From Prauserella alba (GTDB taxonomy: Bacteria > Actinomycetota > Actinomycetes > Mycobacteriales > Pseudonocardiaceae): a stretch of DNA of 64,000 nt. The DNA is taken from contig NZ_JAMTCH010000003.1 in assembly GCF_024171735.1 (NCBI RefSeq), positions 112,841 to 176,840 on the forward strand. The letters are read 5' to 3'. The position numbers were made by a program, and so were the translations under genes. Shown here in pieces: positions 8,442 to 16,431 of this stretch (position 1 is its first letter; every line of letters starts with the position of its first letter). The notes beneath the pieces are model-generated. The model saw nothing but the letters and a program-made list of their open reading frames with translations, was not told where the DNA came from and did not search any database.

Positions 8442-9517
8442 GTGCGGTTCGGAACATCGAGGCCGTCCCCGGGCGCAAGCAGGTGCGCCTCGGCCGGCTG
8501 GCGTGGTCGCTACGGCCGCGGTCGGCACTCGTGCCCGCGGTGTGCCTGGTGCTGCTCGTGCTCGTGGCCGCGCTGAACATCGGCCGTGGCAGTTCGGACA
8601 TCGCGGTGCTCGACGTGCTGCGGACCCTCGCAGGTGGCGGCGATCACGCCGAGACGGGCATCATCTTCGACCTCCGCCTGCCCCGCACCCTGGCGGGCGT
8701 CCTCGTCGGTGCGGCGTTCGGCCTGGCGGGCGCACTGTTCCAGACGGTGGCGCGGAACCCGCTGGCCAGTCCGGACATTCTCGGCATCACGTGGGGCGCC
8801 GGTGTCGGCGCGGTGTCGGTGATCGTGCTCGGTGGTTCGGCGGGCCAGGTGAGCGGCGCCGTCGCGGAACTCGGCGTGCCGCTGGCCGGGCTGGCCGGTG
8901 GCCTGGTCGCGGGGTTGCTGCTGTACGTGCTCGCGTGGCGGCGCGGCCTGGACAGTTACCGGATGGTGCTGGTGGGGATCGGGCTCGCCGCGATCGGCCA
9001 CAACGTCGTCTACTGGCTGCTCACCGTGGGTGACGTCGACGACGCCACGCGCGCGACGACGTGGATCGTCGGCAACCTGGCGGGTGTCGGCTGGGAGGCG
9101 ATCGGGCCGCTGGCGCTGGCGTTGGCACTGCTGGTGCCGGTGACGGCCGCGAGTGTCCACACCCTCGGCGGACTGCAGTTCGGCGACGACACGGCCCGTG
9201 GCCTCGGCATCCGGGTGGACCGGGCGCGCGCGGTGGTGCTGCTGCTGGCCGCGGCGCTGGCCGCCGTGGCGACGGCCGTGGCGGGGCCGATCACGTTCGT
9301 CGCACTCGCCACACCGCAGATCGCGCTGCGGCTGGTCCGTAGCCCGCAGCCGCCGATCGTCGGCTCGATGATCCTGGGGGCGTTGCTGACCGTCGGCGCC
9401 GACCTCGCGGTGCGGACCGTCGCACCCGGCCTGCCGGTCGGCGTGCTCACCGCGATCCTCGGCGCGCCGTATCTGATCTTCCTGTTCCTGCGAACCCGCA
9501 AGGAGGCCCGGGCGTGA
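8438..9517 (+). CDS. FecCD-family iron-siderophore ABC permease (second)
   Basis: This 359-residue polytopic permease is paralogous to the upstream gene. It carries LRLPRTLAGVLVGAAFGLAG near residue 77, then NPLASPDILG, and GPITFVALATPQIALR near residue 285. It begins within the stop of the first permease (ATGA) and ends within the start of the ATPase gene, so all three are translationally coupled. It is presumed to be the second half of the heterodimeric pore for ferric siderophore import. Confidence 0.93.
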   Translation: MSAVRNIEAVPGRKQVRLGRLAWSLRPRSALVPAVCLVLLVLVAALNIGRGSSDIAVLDVLRTLAGGGDHAETGIIFDLRLPRTLAGVLVGAAFGLAGALFQTVARNPLASPDILGITWGAGVGAVSVIVLGGSAGQVSGAVAELGVPLAGLAGGLVAGLLLYVLAWRRGLDSYRMVLVGIGLAAIGHNVVYWLLTVGDVDDATRATTWIVGNLAGVGWEAIGPLALALALLVPVTAASVHTLGGLQFGDDTARGLGIRVDRARAVVLLLAAALAAVATAVAGPITFVALATPQIALRLVRSPQPPIVGSMILGALLTVGADLAVRTVAPGLPVGVLTAILGAPYLIFLFLRTRKEARA

Positions 9518-10317
9518 CCCGACCCCGACTGCAGGCCGAACACGTCCGGCTCGGCTACGACGAGCGGATCGTCGTCGACGGCCTGGACTTCGACGTCGCC
9601 GACCAGTCCGTCACCGTGATCATCGGCCCCAACGGCTGCGGCAAGTCGACGCTGCTGCGCGGCATGGGGCGGCTGCTGCGCCCGCGAGGCGGATCGGTCC
9701 TGCTCGACGGAAAACGCATCGACAAGCTGCCGACCAAGGACGTGGCCAGGACCGTCGGGGTGCTGCCGCAGACCCCGAGCGCACCGGCGGGGCTCACAGT
9801 GGGTGATCTCGTGGCCAGGGGCAGGCAACCGCATCAGCACTGGTACCGGCAGTGGTCGGCAGGCGACGAGGACGCCGTCGCGTACGCACTGTCGGTCACC
9901 GGGATGAGCTCGCTGGCCGACCGAGCCGTCGACGAACTCTCCGGCGGTCAGCGGCAACGCGCGTGGATCTCCATGACGCTCGCGCAGCAGACGTCGCTGC
10001 TGCTGCTCGACGAGCCCATCACCTACCTCGACCTGGCGCACCAGGTGGACGTGCTCGACCTGGTGTATCGCCTGCACACCGAACGCGGCACGACCGTCGT
10101 CATGGTGCTCCACGACCTCAACCTCGCGGCCCGCTACGCAGACACGCTCGTCGCCATGCACGACGGCCGGATCGTGTCGCAGGGAAAACCGGACGAGGTG
10201 CTCACCGAGGAGCTGCTGTCCGACGTCTTCGGCCTCGACGCGAAGGTGGTGGCGGACCCCGTCGCCGGCACCCCACTCGTGCTCCCGATCAGCGCCCACC
10301 TGCGCGACGAGGCATGA
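9514..10317 (+). CDS. Iron-siderophore ABC transporter ATPase (FecE/FepC-like)
   Basis: This 267-residue cytoplasmic ATPase powers the two permeases. Walker A GPNGCGKST is at 38-46, the Q-loop LPQTP is near 84, the ABC signature LSGGQRQ is at 142-148, Walker B LLLLDEP is at 162-168, and the switch histidine is in VLHDLN near 196. The start is GTG at 9514, overlapping the previous stop. It is the last gene of the operon. No strong terminator is seen before the tRNA 125 bases downstream. Confidence 0.94.
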   Translation: MTRPRLQAEHVRLGYDERIVVDGLDFDVADQSVTVIIGPNGCGKSTLLRGMGRLLRPRGGSVLLDGKRIDKLPTKDVARTVGVLPQTPSAPAGLTVGDLVARGRQPHQHWYRQWSAGDEDAVAYALSVTGMSSLADRAVDELSGGQRQRAWISMTLAQQTSLLLLDEPITYLDLAHQVDVLDLVYRLHTERGTTVVMVLHDLNLAARYADTLVAMHDGRIVSQGKPDEVLTEELLSDVFGLDAKVVADPVAGTPLVLPISAHLRDEA

Positions 10318-10441
10318 CGGGCGTCCGAGGCTCGCCGTCTCCACCGTGGGGACCCCCTGTGTGGAGCCCTTCGGGCGATGGGGTACATTATTTCGCACAG
10401 GCAGCGGTGAGAACCGCGACCACATCGAACTGAATAAGCAC

Positions 10442-10514
10442 GGGGCTATGGCGCAGTTGGTAGCGCGTCTCACTGGCAGTGAGAAGGTCAGGGGTTCGAA
10501 TCCCCTTAGCTCCA
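10442..10514 (+). tRNA. tRNA-Ala (anticodon GGC)
   Basis: A full cloverleaf can be drawn. The acceptor GGGGCTA pairs with TAGCTCC (one G-T pair). The anticodon stem TCTCA/TGAGA encloses loop CTGGCAG with anticodon GGC, and the T-loop is GGTTCGAATCC. The discriminator is A and the CCA tail is not encoded. It reads GCC and GCT alanine codons. Confidence 0.93.
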
Positions 10515-10522
10515 CGCATGCG

Positions 10523-10553
10523 AGGTCCGCGTCCGCATAGGCGCGGACCTTTT
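10523..10553 (+). terminator. Rho-independent terminator after tRNA-Ala
   Basis: AGGTCCGCG (10523-10531) pairs perfectly with CGCGGACCT (10542-10550) across a 10-base loop and is followed by T residues. It begins nine bases past the tRNA. Confidence 0.8.
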
Positions 10554-10947
10554 GCGTTTCGCCGATTGAATCTGGGGGCCGAGCCCCCAGGCCCCCCACG
10601 GTGCGTGCTCCTGCCGACCGGGGGTAGGTGCGTTGGGTGGGGACCAGCGTCGGGGTCGATCCGCCGTCGCAGCTTCCTCGCCCTGGTTACGAGCGTCGTC
10701 CGCCGACGCCTGCTCCCGCTGTGCACTACGTCGGAGTCCACGTACGCCGTTGTTGCCGGAACCGGTGCTCCACCCGGCGTAGCGTGCATTGCGGTGCCCG
10801 GTCGCGGCGCCTCCTGCGCATTGCGTATTTAGCCGATCACGCACTGTCCGAAATTCATGCCGACGTGTAACGATCTCGCCGGAAATCTCGGGATCTTCCA
10901 ACTCGACCGGCTGGTCCTGAGTCAGGGATTTCAGGGAGGTTGACCGA
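10554..10947. other. Intergenic region between tRNA-Ala and the LVIVD gene
   Basis: No gene is supported in these 394 bases. A second small hairpin follows the tRNA terminator: CTGGGGGC (10572-10579) pairs with GCCCCCAG (10583-10590) over a 3-base loop. The last 100 bases are somewhat richer in A and T and presumably hold the promoter of the secreted protein gene, but I find no clear -35/-10 pair. Confidence 0.5.
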
Positions 10948-12351
10948 ATGCTGAAGTTTCGTGGCCGACGGCGATCCCGCGGGCCGCTCGCACTCGGCTT
11001 GGTCGCTGCCGTCGCCGGACTGGCCCTGATCGGGCCGTCCGCCAACGCAGAACCAACGGATGGTGCCGCAGCACCACCCGGTGACGACGTGCAGCACAGC
11101 AACAACGTCCACCCGGTGGCCAACGTGCCGCGGCAGGGGCCGCTGGAGGAATCCACGCACAGCGACCTGGCCTTCTATCAGAACTACGCCATCCAGGGCG
11201 CCTACGACGGTTTCACCATTTACGACATCTCCAAGCCGCACAAGCCGAGGACGGTCACCCAGGTGCACTGCCCGGGCGGGCAGGGGGACGTGTCGGTGAG
11301 CCCGGACGGCAGCCTGCTGTTCATGTCGGTGGACTACGCGCGTACCGACGACACCTGCCAGAGCGAGCAGGGTTCCTACGACGATCCGGATTCCTGGGAA
11401 GGAATGCGGGTGTTCGACATCAGCGACAAGGCGAACCCGCGCTACCTCAAGGGCATCAAGACCAGCTGTGGTTCGCACACCCACACCATGGTGCCGGACG
11501 ACAACACCGAGGACGTGTTCCTCTACGTCTCGTCGTACAACCCGGACCCGGCGTTCCCGAACTGCCAGCCGCCGCACGACTCCATCTCGATCATCAACGT
11601 CCCGGCCGACAGTCCGGCCGACGCGAAGGTCGTCGCCGAGCCGGTGCTGTTCCCCGACGGTGGTGCGGCAGGAACCGCGGGCTGTCACGACATCACGGTC
11701 TTTCCCGAACGCGACCTCGCCGGCGGTGCCTGCATGGGCGATGGTGCGCTGATGGACATCTCCGACCGCGCGGAGCCGCGCGTGATCACCACGGTGGAGG
11801 ACCCGAACTTCGCCTTCTACCACTCGGCGACGTTCACCAACGACGGCGAGAACGTCCTGTTCACCGATGAGCTCGGCGGCGGCGGTGCGCCGACGTGCAA
11901 CGACGAGGTCGGTCCCAAGCACGGCGCGAACGCGATCTACAACATCACCGGCAGCGGGGACGACCGACAACTCGACTTCCGCAGCTACTACAAGATTCCG
12001 CGCAACCAGACCGACACCGAGAACTGCGTGGCACACAACGGGAACCTGATCCCCGTTCCGGGCCGCAACGTCTACGTCCAGTCCTGGTACCAGGGCGGTG
12101 TGTCGGTCTTCGACTTCACCGACACCACCGCGCCGAAGGAGATCGGCTACTTCGACCGCGGTCCGGTCGACGAGGATCAGCTGACCGTCGCCGGTTCCTG
12201 GTCGGCGTACTACTACAACGGTTATGTCTACTCCAGCGACATGACGCGCGGTCTGGACGTCATGAAGGTGACCGGCCCCGGCATGGGCCACGCCGGCCAG
12301 GTCCACCTGGACGTCCTCAACCCGCAGACCCAGTACTCGTACCCCGAGTGA
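10948..12351 (+). CDS. Secreted LVIVD-repeat beta-propeller-like protein
   Basis: The 467-residue protein carries a signal peptide of about 34 residues (arginine-rich start, hydrophobic core, ANA cleavage site). Several LVIVD-type repeats follow, each reading as a short YDGFTIYDIS, MRVFDIS or GVSVFDF blade strand followed by a proline-ending phrase such as KPHKPR or TAPKEI. Repeats of this kind form a beta-propeller on the outside of the cell. Multiple conserved cysteines and histidines suggest disulfides or metal sites. The biochemical role is unknown. GGGAGG precedes the ATG at 10948. A DUF305 gene follows after 67 bases, and the two are likely co-transcribed. Confidence 0.8.
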   Translation: MLKFRGRRRSRGPLALGLVAAVAGLALIGPSANAEPTDGAAAPPGDDVQHSNNVHPVANVPRQGPLEESTHSDLAFYQNYAIQGAYDGFTIYDISKPHKPRTVTQVHCPGGQGDVSVSPDGSLLFMSVDYARTDDTCQSEQGSYDDPDSWEGMRVFDISDKANPRYLKGIKTSCGSHTHTMVPDDNTEDVFLYVSSYNPDPAFPNCQPPHDSISIINVPADSPADAKVVAEPVLFPDGGAAGTAGCHDITVFPERDLAGGACMGDGALMDISDRAEPRVITTVEDPNFAFYHSATFTNDGENVLFTDELGGGGAPTCNDEVGPKHGANAIYNITGSGDDRQLDFRSYYKIPRNQTDTENCVAHNGNLIPVPGRNVYVQSWYQGGVSVFDFTDTTAPKEIGYFDRGPVDEDQLTVAGSWSAYYYNGYVYSSDMTRGLDVMKVTGPGMGHAGQVHLDVLNPQTQYSYPE

Positions 12352-12418
12352 TCGCGTCCTGCCGCTGGGCCCGCCCTGCAACCCGGCCCAGCGGCAGGCC
12401 GTTCGGAAGGAGCAGGCG

Positions 12419-12982
12419 ATGTCCCTGCGGAAACTCTCCCTGCTGATGGTGCTGCTGGCGGGTCTGCTCGGGGCGGGAACCGCGAGTGCGGCCACCTCGG
12501 CGTACAACGACACCGACGCCGAGTTCACCCGCATGATGATCCCGCACCACCACCAGGCGATCGTCATGTCCGAACTGGCTCCGGACCGCGCCGCGGACGC
12601 CGAGCTCACCGCGCTGGCCGACCGCATACGCATCGAGCAAGGCCTGGAGATCCGGATGATGCAGGGCTGGCAGGGTCGCAACGACCTGCCGGTCACCGAT
12701 GCGGAGACTGCCTACCAGGACGTGCTCGACGATCCCGACATGGTCGAGCGGATGGGTATGGCCACCCGGGACGAGATGGAGCGGCTGGCGACGCTGTCCG
12801 GGGCCGAGTTCGACCGCATGTTCCTGGACCTGATGACTCCGCACCACGAGGGTGCGGTCGAGATGTTGCGGGACGTGATCCTGGGCGGCAGTGACCAGGA
12901 GTTGAACCAGATGTCCCAGGACATGATGTCCACGCAGAAGGCTCAGCTCGCGATCATGCGCGATATGCGCGAGTCCTCGTGA
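12419..12982 (+). CDS. Secreted DUF305 protein
   Basis: The 187-residue protein has a signal peptide of about 25 residues ending in ASA. A DUF305 domain follows in its two-fold form: an early MMIPHHHQAIVMSE near residue 40 and a late MTPHHEGAVEM near residue 140. The paired His/Met clusters are typical of this ferritin-like, possibly metal-binding family. Some members sit in copper-handling loci, but nothing here proves the metal. AAGGAG lies 5 bases before the ATG at 12419. It pairs with the upstream LVIVD-repeat gene. Confidence 0.85.
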   Translation: MSLRKLSLLMVLLAGLLGAGTASAATSAYNDTDAEFTRMMIPHHHQAIVMSELAPDRAADAELTALADRIRIEQGLEIRMMQGWQGRNDLPVTDAETAYQDVLDDPDMVERMGMATRDEMERLATLSGAEFDRMFLDLMTPHHEGAVEMLRDVILGGSDQELNQMSQDMMSTQKAQLAIMRDMRESS

Positions 12983-12994
12983 GGTGAGCGCGTC

Positions 12995-13025
12995 GCGCCC
13001 GGGTCGTCATCGGCGGCCCGGGCGC
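12995..13025. terminator. Candidate terminator hairpin after the DUF305 gene
   Basis: GCGCCCGGG (12995-13003) and CCCGGGCGC (13017-13025) pair perfectly around a 13-base loop, 12 bases past the stop. No T-run follows. Confidence 0.5.
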
Positions 13026-13193
13026 CCGCGTGAGCGGGCCCGACGGCGCGCGGCGGTTTCGGCCGAGAGGGCTGAACGGCCCGCCATTGAGCGTGCCTGG
13101 CAATTGGATCCACAGTGGACCAACGCGGCCGGGCTCGGGTCCTGGGCTCGTGCGCCGGGCGAGAAAGTCGCTGACGACCGGTCCGCCGCGGCG

Positions 13194-13745
13194 TCAGCTC
13201 TCGTGCGGCGAGCCGGAAAGGTCGATGCCCAGGTGGGCGGGGAGCTCGTCGAGCCAGGCGAGGGTGGCGCGTTCGTAGCCGATGCCGAGTTCGAGGGTGG
13301 CGCGCCGTCCGCCACCGTGCGGCGAGTCGTCGTCGGCGAGCTCGTCGCGGCGGCGTACGTACTGTTCGAGTCGCTCGGTGTGCCGGCGGCGCTGGTCGTC
13401 GATCAGCTCGGCGAATCGGGCCGGTGGGATGTCCGCCGCGAAAGCCACCGTCAACAGGAACGGCAGCCGCACGTTCTCGTCCTTGGGAGTGCTCGCTACC
13501 CATTCCAGATAGGCGTCCCGCCCCGCATCGGTGATGCGGTAGCGCCGCCGTCCCCGTACGTCCTCCTTCGTCGACGCGGAGAGCCCGTCACGTTCCAGCG
13601 CCGCGAGTTCCCGGTAGGCCTGGCTGTGCTGGATCGTCCAGAAATTGCCGACCCGACTCCGCGCCTCCTCGACGAGTTCCCAGCCCGTCATCGGTTTCTC
13701 CGAGAGGAGGCCGAGCAGGGCCCCCGCCGTCGCGCTGACTGTCAC
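13194..13745 (-). CDS. PadR-family transcriptional regulator
   Basis: The 183-residue protein has the PadR N-terminal winged helix (LLGLLSEKPMTGWELVEE, then HSQAYRELAALERDGL and the RRRYRITDAGRDAY wing) in residues 1-85. A C-terminal coiled-coil region for dimerisation follows. Such regulators repress nearby transporter or stress genes in response to small ligands. The target here is not evident. I chose the GTG at 13745 because GAGGGA is well spaced before it. A GTG at 13751 is also in frame but too close to that site. Confidence 0.88.
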   Translation of the reverse strand: MTVSATAGALLGLLSEKPMTGWELVEEARSRVGNFWTIQHSQAYRELAALERDGLSASTKEDVRGRRRYRITDAGRDAYLEWVASTPKDENVRLPFLLTVAFAADIPPARFAELIDDQRRRHTERLEQYVRRRDELADDDSPHGGGRRATLELGIGYERATLAWLDELPAHLGIDLSGSPHES

Positions 13746-13887
13746 GTCCACTCCCTCGCCTGCGAACCGTGATCATCGTGGCATGCCGGAGCCAGCAGAG
13801 TGGGAACGTGGCACGCGAGCGACGCGCGCTGCCGCCCGGGCCGCTCTCGCGGCGAACGCGGCGCCGAAATGCCCGGTGAACACGCGC

Positions 13888-14349
13888 TCAGTCCACGGGC
13901 GCAGGGTCGGCCGGGATCCGGCGCCGGAGCAGGTGCAACGTGAGGCTGCCGGCGACCGGCACCAGGATCGCGGTGGCTGTGATGCCGAGTGTCCCGAGCC
14001 CGGAACGCATCACCGGCACGATCAGGAAACCGGTGACCAACGCGACCAGGTTGAAACCGACGTGGGACAACACGGCCCTGCGGCGGCCCAGTCGCGCGGA
14101 ACGCTCGGCCAGCACAGCGCGGACGATCATGGCGACGCCGAGTGCGGCGAGCGCGGAGAAGATCGCGGTGGTCGCCGCCTCACGCTCGGCCCAGCGGAGG
14201 GCGATCGTGACGGGGAGCAGGGCCGCCATGATCACGATGCTCACGGTGTGCGCGCGCAACAGTGACAGGCGGCGCAGAGCGGCGATGCCGAGACCGAGTG
14301 CGGCGACCGCAGCCGCCGCGTGGACGAGGACGAGCACGGTGTGCCACAT
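13888..14349 (-). CDS. Small polytopic membrane protein, function unknown
   Basis: This 153-residue protein is almost all hydrophobic, with four to five predicted helices and short arginine-rich loops. Histidines sit at the start of helix 1 (VLVHAAAAV), before helix 2 (LRAHTVSI) and in a later helix (VLSHVGFNL). It may be related to DUF2306-type proteins, but I am not sure. I chose the ATG at 14349 because GGGGAGG lies a few bases upstream. A longer in-frame version from 14412 would run through the promoter described at 14383-14424. Confidence 0.6.
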   Translation of the reverse strand: MWHTVLVLVHAAAAVAALGLGIAALRRLSLLRAHTVSIVIMAALLPVTIALRWAEREAATTAIFSALAALGVAMIVRAVLAERSARLGRRRAVLSHVGFNLVALVTGFLIVPVMRSGLGTLGITATAILVPVAGSLTLHLLRRRIPADPAPVD

Positions 14350-14382
14350 GGTGACCTCCCCTGGGGAGCTGCAACCTCCCTG

Positions 14383-14424
14383 GAGAACAGCCTGAACCGA
14401 ACACTGTGACATGTCAATATGTCA
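14383..14424 (-). promoter_or_regulatory. Promoter with overlapping inverted repeat
   Basis: On the minus strand TTGACA (14416-14411) is followed after 17 bases by CAGGCT as a plausible -10. The inverted repeat TGACAT-N6-ATGTCA (14407-14412 and 14419-14424) covers the -35, as a repressor operator would. The repressor is unknown, and the PadR gene just downstream is one candidate. Confidence 0.5.
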
Positions 14425-14495
14425 TGTCGTCGCTCGCATTCCGGTGGACTCGCGGACGATGCACGCGGCGTCGACGGGTTCCGGCTCCGCTTTCC

Positions 14496-14903
14496 TCACG
14501 GGATCTCGTCCGGCCGGTCTGCGGGCTGGAAGAGTTCGACGAGGTTGCCGGAGGGATCCTCGAGCAGGATCTGCTGCCCACCCGGTCCGGTGACGATGTC
14601 GTTGCGGAAGCCGAGCCCGGCGCCGCGCAGCCGGTCCACCTCGGCCGCGATGTCGTCGACGACGAGGTGGATCCGGTTCCATCCGCCGGGGCCAGGCACC
14701 GCACCGTCCGGCATCGCCCGGCCCGCCGAGCTGGTGGGCCCGCTGAGCAAGAGCCGCAGGCCGCCGAGTGTGACGTCGGCGAACGCCGGCGGGAACGTGC
14801 TCCGGACGGTGAAACCGAGATGGCGGGTGTAGAAGGCAACGGCCTCCTCGACGTCGTCGACCAGGTAGCGAACGTTGACCAGGTCGTGCGGGTTCTCGGA
14901 CAT
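14496..14903 (-). CDS. VOC-superfamily (glyoxalase/bleomycin-resistance fold) protein
   Basis: This 135-residue protein has the two beta-alpha-beta-beta-beta modules of the VOC fold. The first is VRYLVDDVEEAVAFYTRHLGF near residue 10. The second starts at IHLVVDDIAAEVDRLRGAG, and the end reads LLEDPSGNLVELFQP, with the usual metal-site glutamate. These proteins bind or modify small molecules, including antibiotics. GAGGAGG precedes the ATG at 14903. It begins two bases after the MFS exporter stop, so the two form an operon. A detoxification or resistance role is inferred from that pairing. Confidence 0.85.
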   Translation of the reverse strand: MSENPHDLVNVRYLVDDVEEAVAFYTRHLGFTVRSTFPPAFADVTLGGLRLLLSGPTSSAGRAMPDGAVPGPGGWNRIHLVVDDIAAEVDRLRGAGLGFRNDIVTGPGGQQILLEDPSGNLVELFQPADRPDEIP

Positions 14904-14905
14904 TG

Positions 14906-16345
14906 CTATTCCTCCTCGGTTGTCGTGGCGGGACGTGTCGTGTCTTGAGGGGCGGTGTCGGCCGGGTCGGGTGGTGAGCCGCCGCCTTTCCGCGTGAGCA
15001 GGAGTACGGCGACGGAGGCGGCGCCGAGGGCGGTCGCCAGCACCATGGCCGCGCGTATCCCGGCCGGCTGGTAGGAGGAGAGTGCCCAGGCGACGGTGGC
15101 CGATGCGGGCCCGAGCGCGAAGCCCGTCTGGCGGGCGAGGCTGGTCGAGGCGCCGATGGTCGCGAGCAGGGACGGCGGTGCGTGGGTCATCGCGATGGTC
15201 ATGTTGGGTGCGTTGAACAACCCGTTGCCGCATCCGGCCAGTAGCAGTCGCCACGCCACGTCCGCGAGCCGCCACGAGTCGTCCATCGGCAGCAGCAGCG
15301 CGAGGCCGACCGTGAACAGGGCGGCCCCGAGGACGGCCATCCGTCGCGATCCGAACCGGTCGGCGAGGAACCCGCCGACCGGGCCCATGACGACCATGCC
15401 CGCGGGGAAGGCCAGGATCGTGAGCCCGGCCGCCGACACGGATTCGCCGAGGGGCCGTTGCAGGAAGAACGGCATGACGAAGAAGACCACGCCGAGCGCG
15501 GTCGCCGTCGCGGCCAGGGCGACGTGCGCACCCGATTCTCCGGTCGTGCGCAGCAGTTTCCGGACCGGCGTTGCGCTGGGTAGGCGCACCCAGCCACCGA
15601 GGAGCGGAACTGCGAGGACCGCGAGCAGCAGCCAGGCCGGTCCGTCGTCGGCGGTGAAGGTGAGCGAGAGCAGCACCACGGCGACGGCGCTGCTGAGCAG
15701 GAGCGCTTCGGTGAACCATGCCCGATCGGGCGTCCGCAATGCGGTGCCGTGCGGCAGCAGGCGCATCCCCACCGCGAGGACCACGGCGCTCACGGGGACG
15801 TTGACGAAGAAGATCCAGGGCCAGCCGGGACCGTCGACGATCAGCCCGCCCATGACCGGTCCGCTGATCAGGCCGAGCGGGCCGACCGTCGTGACCAGTC
15901 CCATCGCGCGGCCCCGCGCATGGGGCTGCACGGCCGTCGCAGCCAGTGCGGGCACCAACGAGAACAGCAGCGCCCCGAACATGCCCTGTGTCAACCGCGC
16001 GGCGACGAGCCATCCGAGAGCGGGAGCGAGCCCGGCCGCAACGCTGGCGAGGGCGAAACCGCTGAGCGAGAACACCAGTGCCGGCCGGTGGCCGACGGCG
16101 TCGAGCCAGCGACCGCTGGGCAGCGCCAAGCCGGCCAGCGGCAACAGGTAGGCGAGCACCACCCACTCGGTCACACTGGTGGGAATCGCGAGGTCACGTT
16201 CGATCACCGGCAGCGCGACGTTGACGATGCTCATGTCGACCGATGCCATGAACACCGCCAGGCCCGCGGCGACCACCAGCCACCACCGGTTCCGCTGTTC
16301 GTCGGCGGGTGTCCCCTGGCGATCGGTCTCGTCGGCCACAGCCAT
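14906..16345 (-). CDS. MFS drug-exporter-like transporter (DHA2/EmrB-QacA type)
   Basis: The 479-residue membrane protein has about 14 helices. The DHA2-type motif DMSIVNVALPVIERDL is near residue 37, the GRWLDAVGHRPAL loop motif near residue 77, and a proline/glycine-rich motif C (GLISGPVMGGLI) near residue 155. It is probably a proton-driven multidrug exporter, substrate unknown. I chose the ATG at 16345 because GGGGAAGGA precedes it. The open frame from 16516 crosses the divergent sigma factor gene. It is co-transcribed with the VOC gene and divergent from the ECF41-like sigma factor, which may regulate it. Confidence 0.88.
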   Translation of the reverse strand: MAVADETDRQGTPADEQRNRWWLVVAAGLAVFMASVDMSIVNVALPVIERDLAIPTSVTEWVVLAYLLPLAGLALPSGRWLDAVGHRPALVFSLSGFALASVAAGLAPALGWLVAARLTQGMFGALLFSLVPALAATAVQPHARGRAMGLVTTVGPLGLISGPVMGGLIVDGPGWPWIFFVNVPVSAVVLAVGMRLLPHGTALRTPDRAWFTEALLLSSAVAVVLLSLTFTADDGPAWLLLAVLAVPLLGGWVRLPSATPVRKLLRTTGESGAHVALAATATALGVVFFVMPFFLQRPLGESVSAAGLTILAFPAGMVVMGPVGGFLADRFGSRRMAVLGAALFTVGLALLLPMDDSWRLADVAWRLLLAGCGNGLFNAPNMTIAMTHAPPSLLATIGASTSLARQTGFALGPASATVAWALSSYQPAGIRAAMVLATALGAASVAVLLLTRKGGGSPPDPADTAPQDTTRPATTTEEE

Positions 16346-16423
16346 GATCGCCGTCCTTCCCCGTGTGCGGTCACATTCCGCCCCTCGGCGGGTTCTTCCC
16401 CATGAGCCCGTGCGAAGGGAAGG

Positions 16424-16430
16424 TGTGACA
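16424..16430 (-). promoter_or_regulatory. TGTCACA element, possible ECF41 -35
   Basis: The minus strand reads TGTCACA, the -35 reported for ECF41-dependent promoters, directed toward the MFS-VOC operon. The expected CGTC -10 after about 16 bases is not found (GCTC instead), so this is a weak candidate. Confidence 0.3.
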
Positions 16431-16431
16431 G

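Noticed and set aside
9010-10599. Minus-strand open frame of 529 codons
   Set aside because: It covers the siderophore permease and ATPase genes and the tRNA in antisense. It has no motif and mirrors the codon bias of the real genes.
10855-12696. Minus-strand open frame of 613 codons
   Set aside because: It is the shadow of the LVIVD-repeat and DUF305 genes, which have signal peptides and family repeats.
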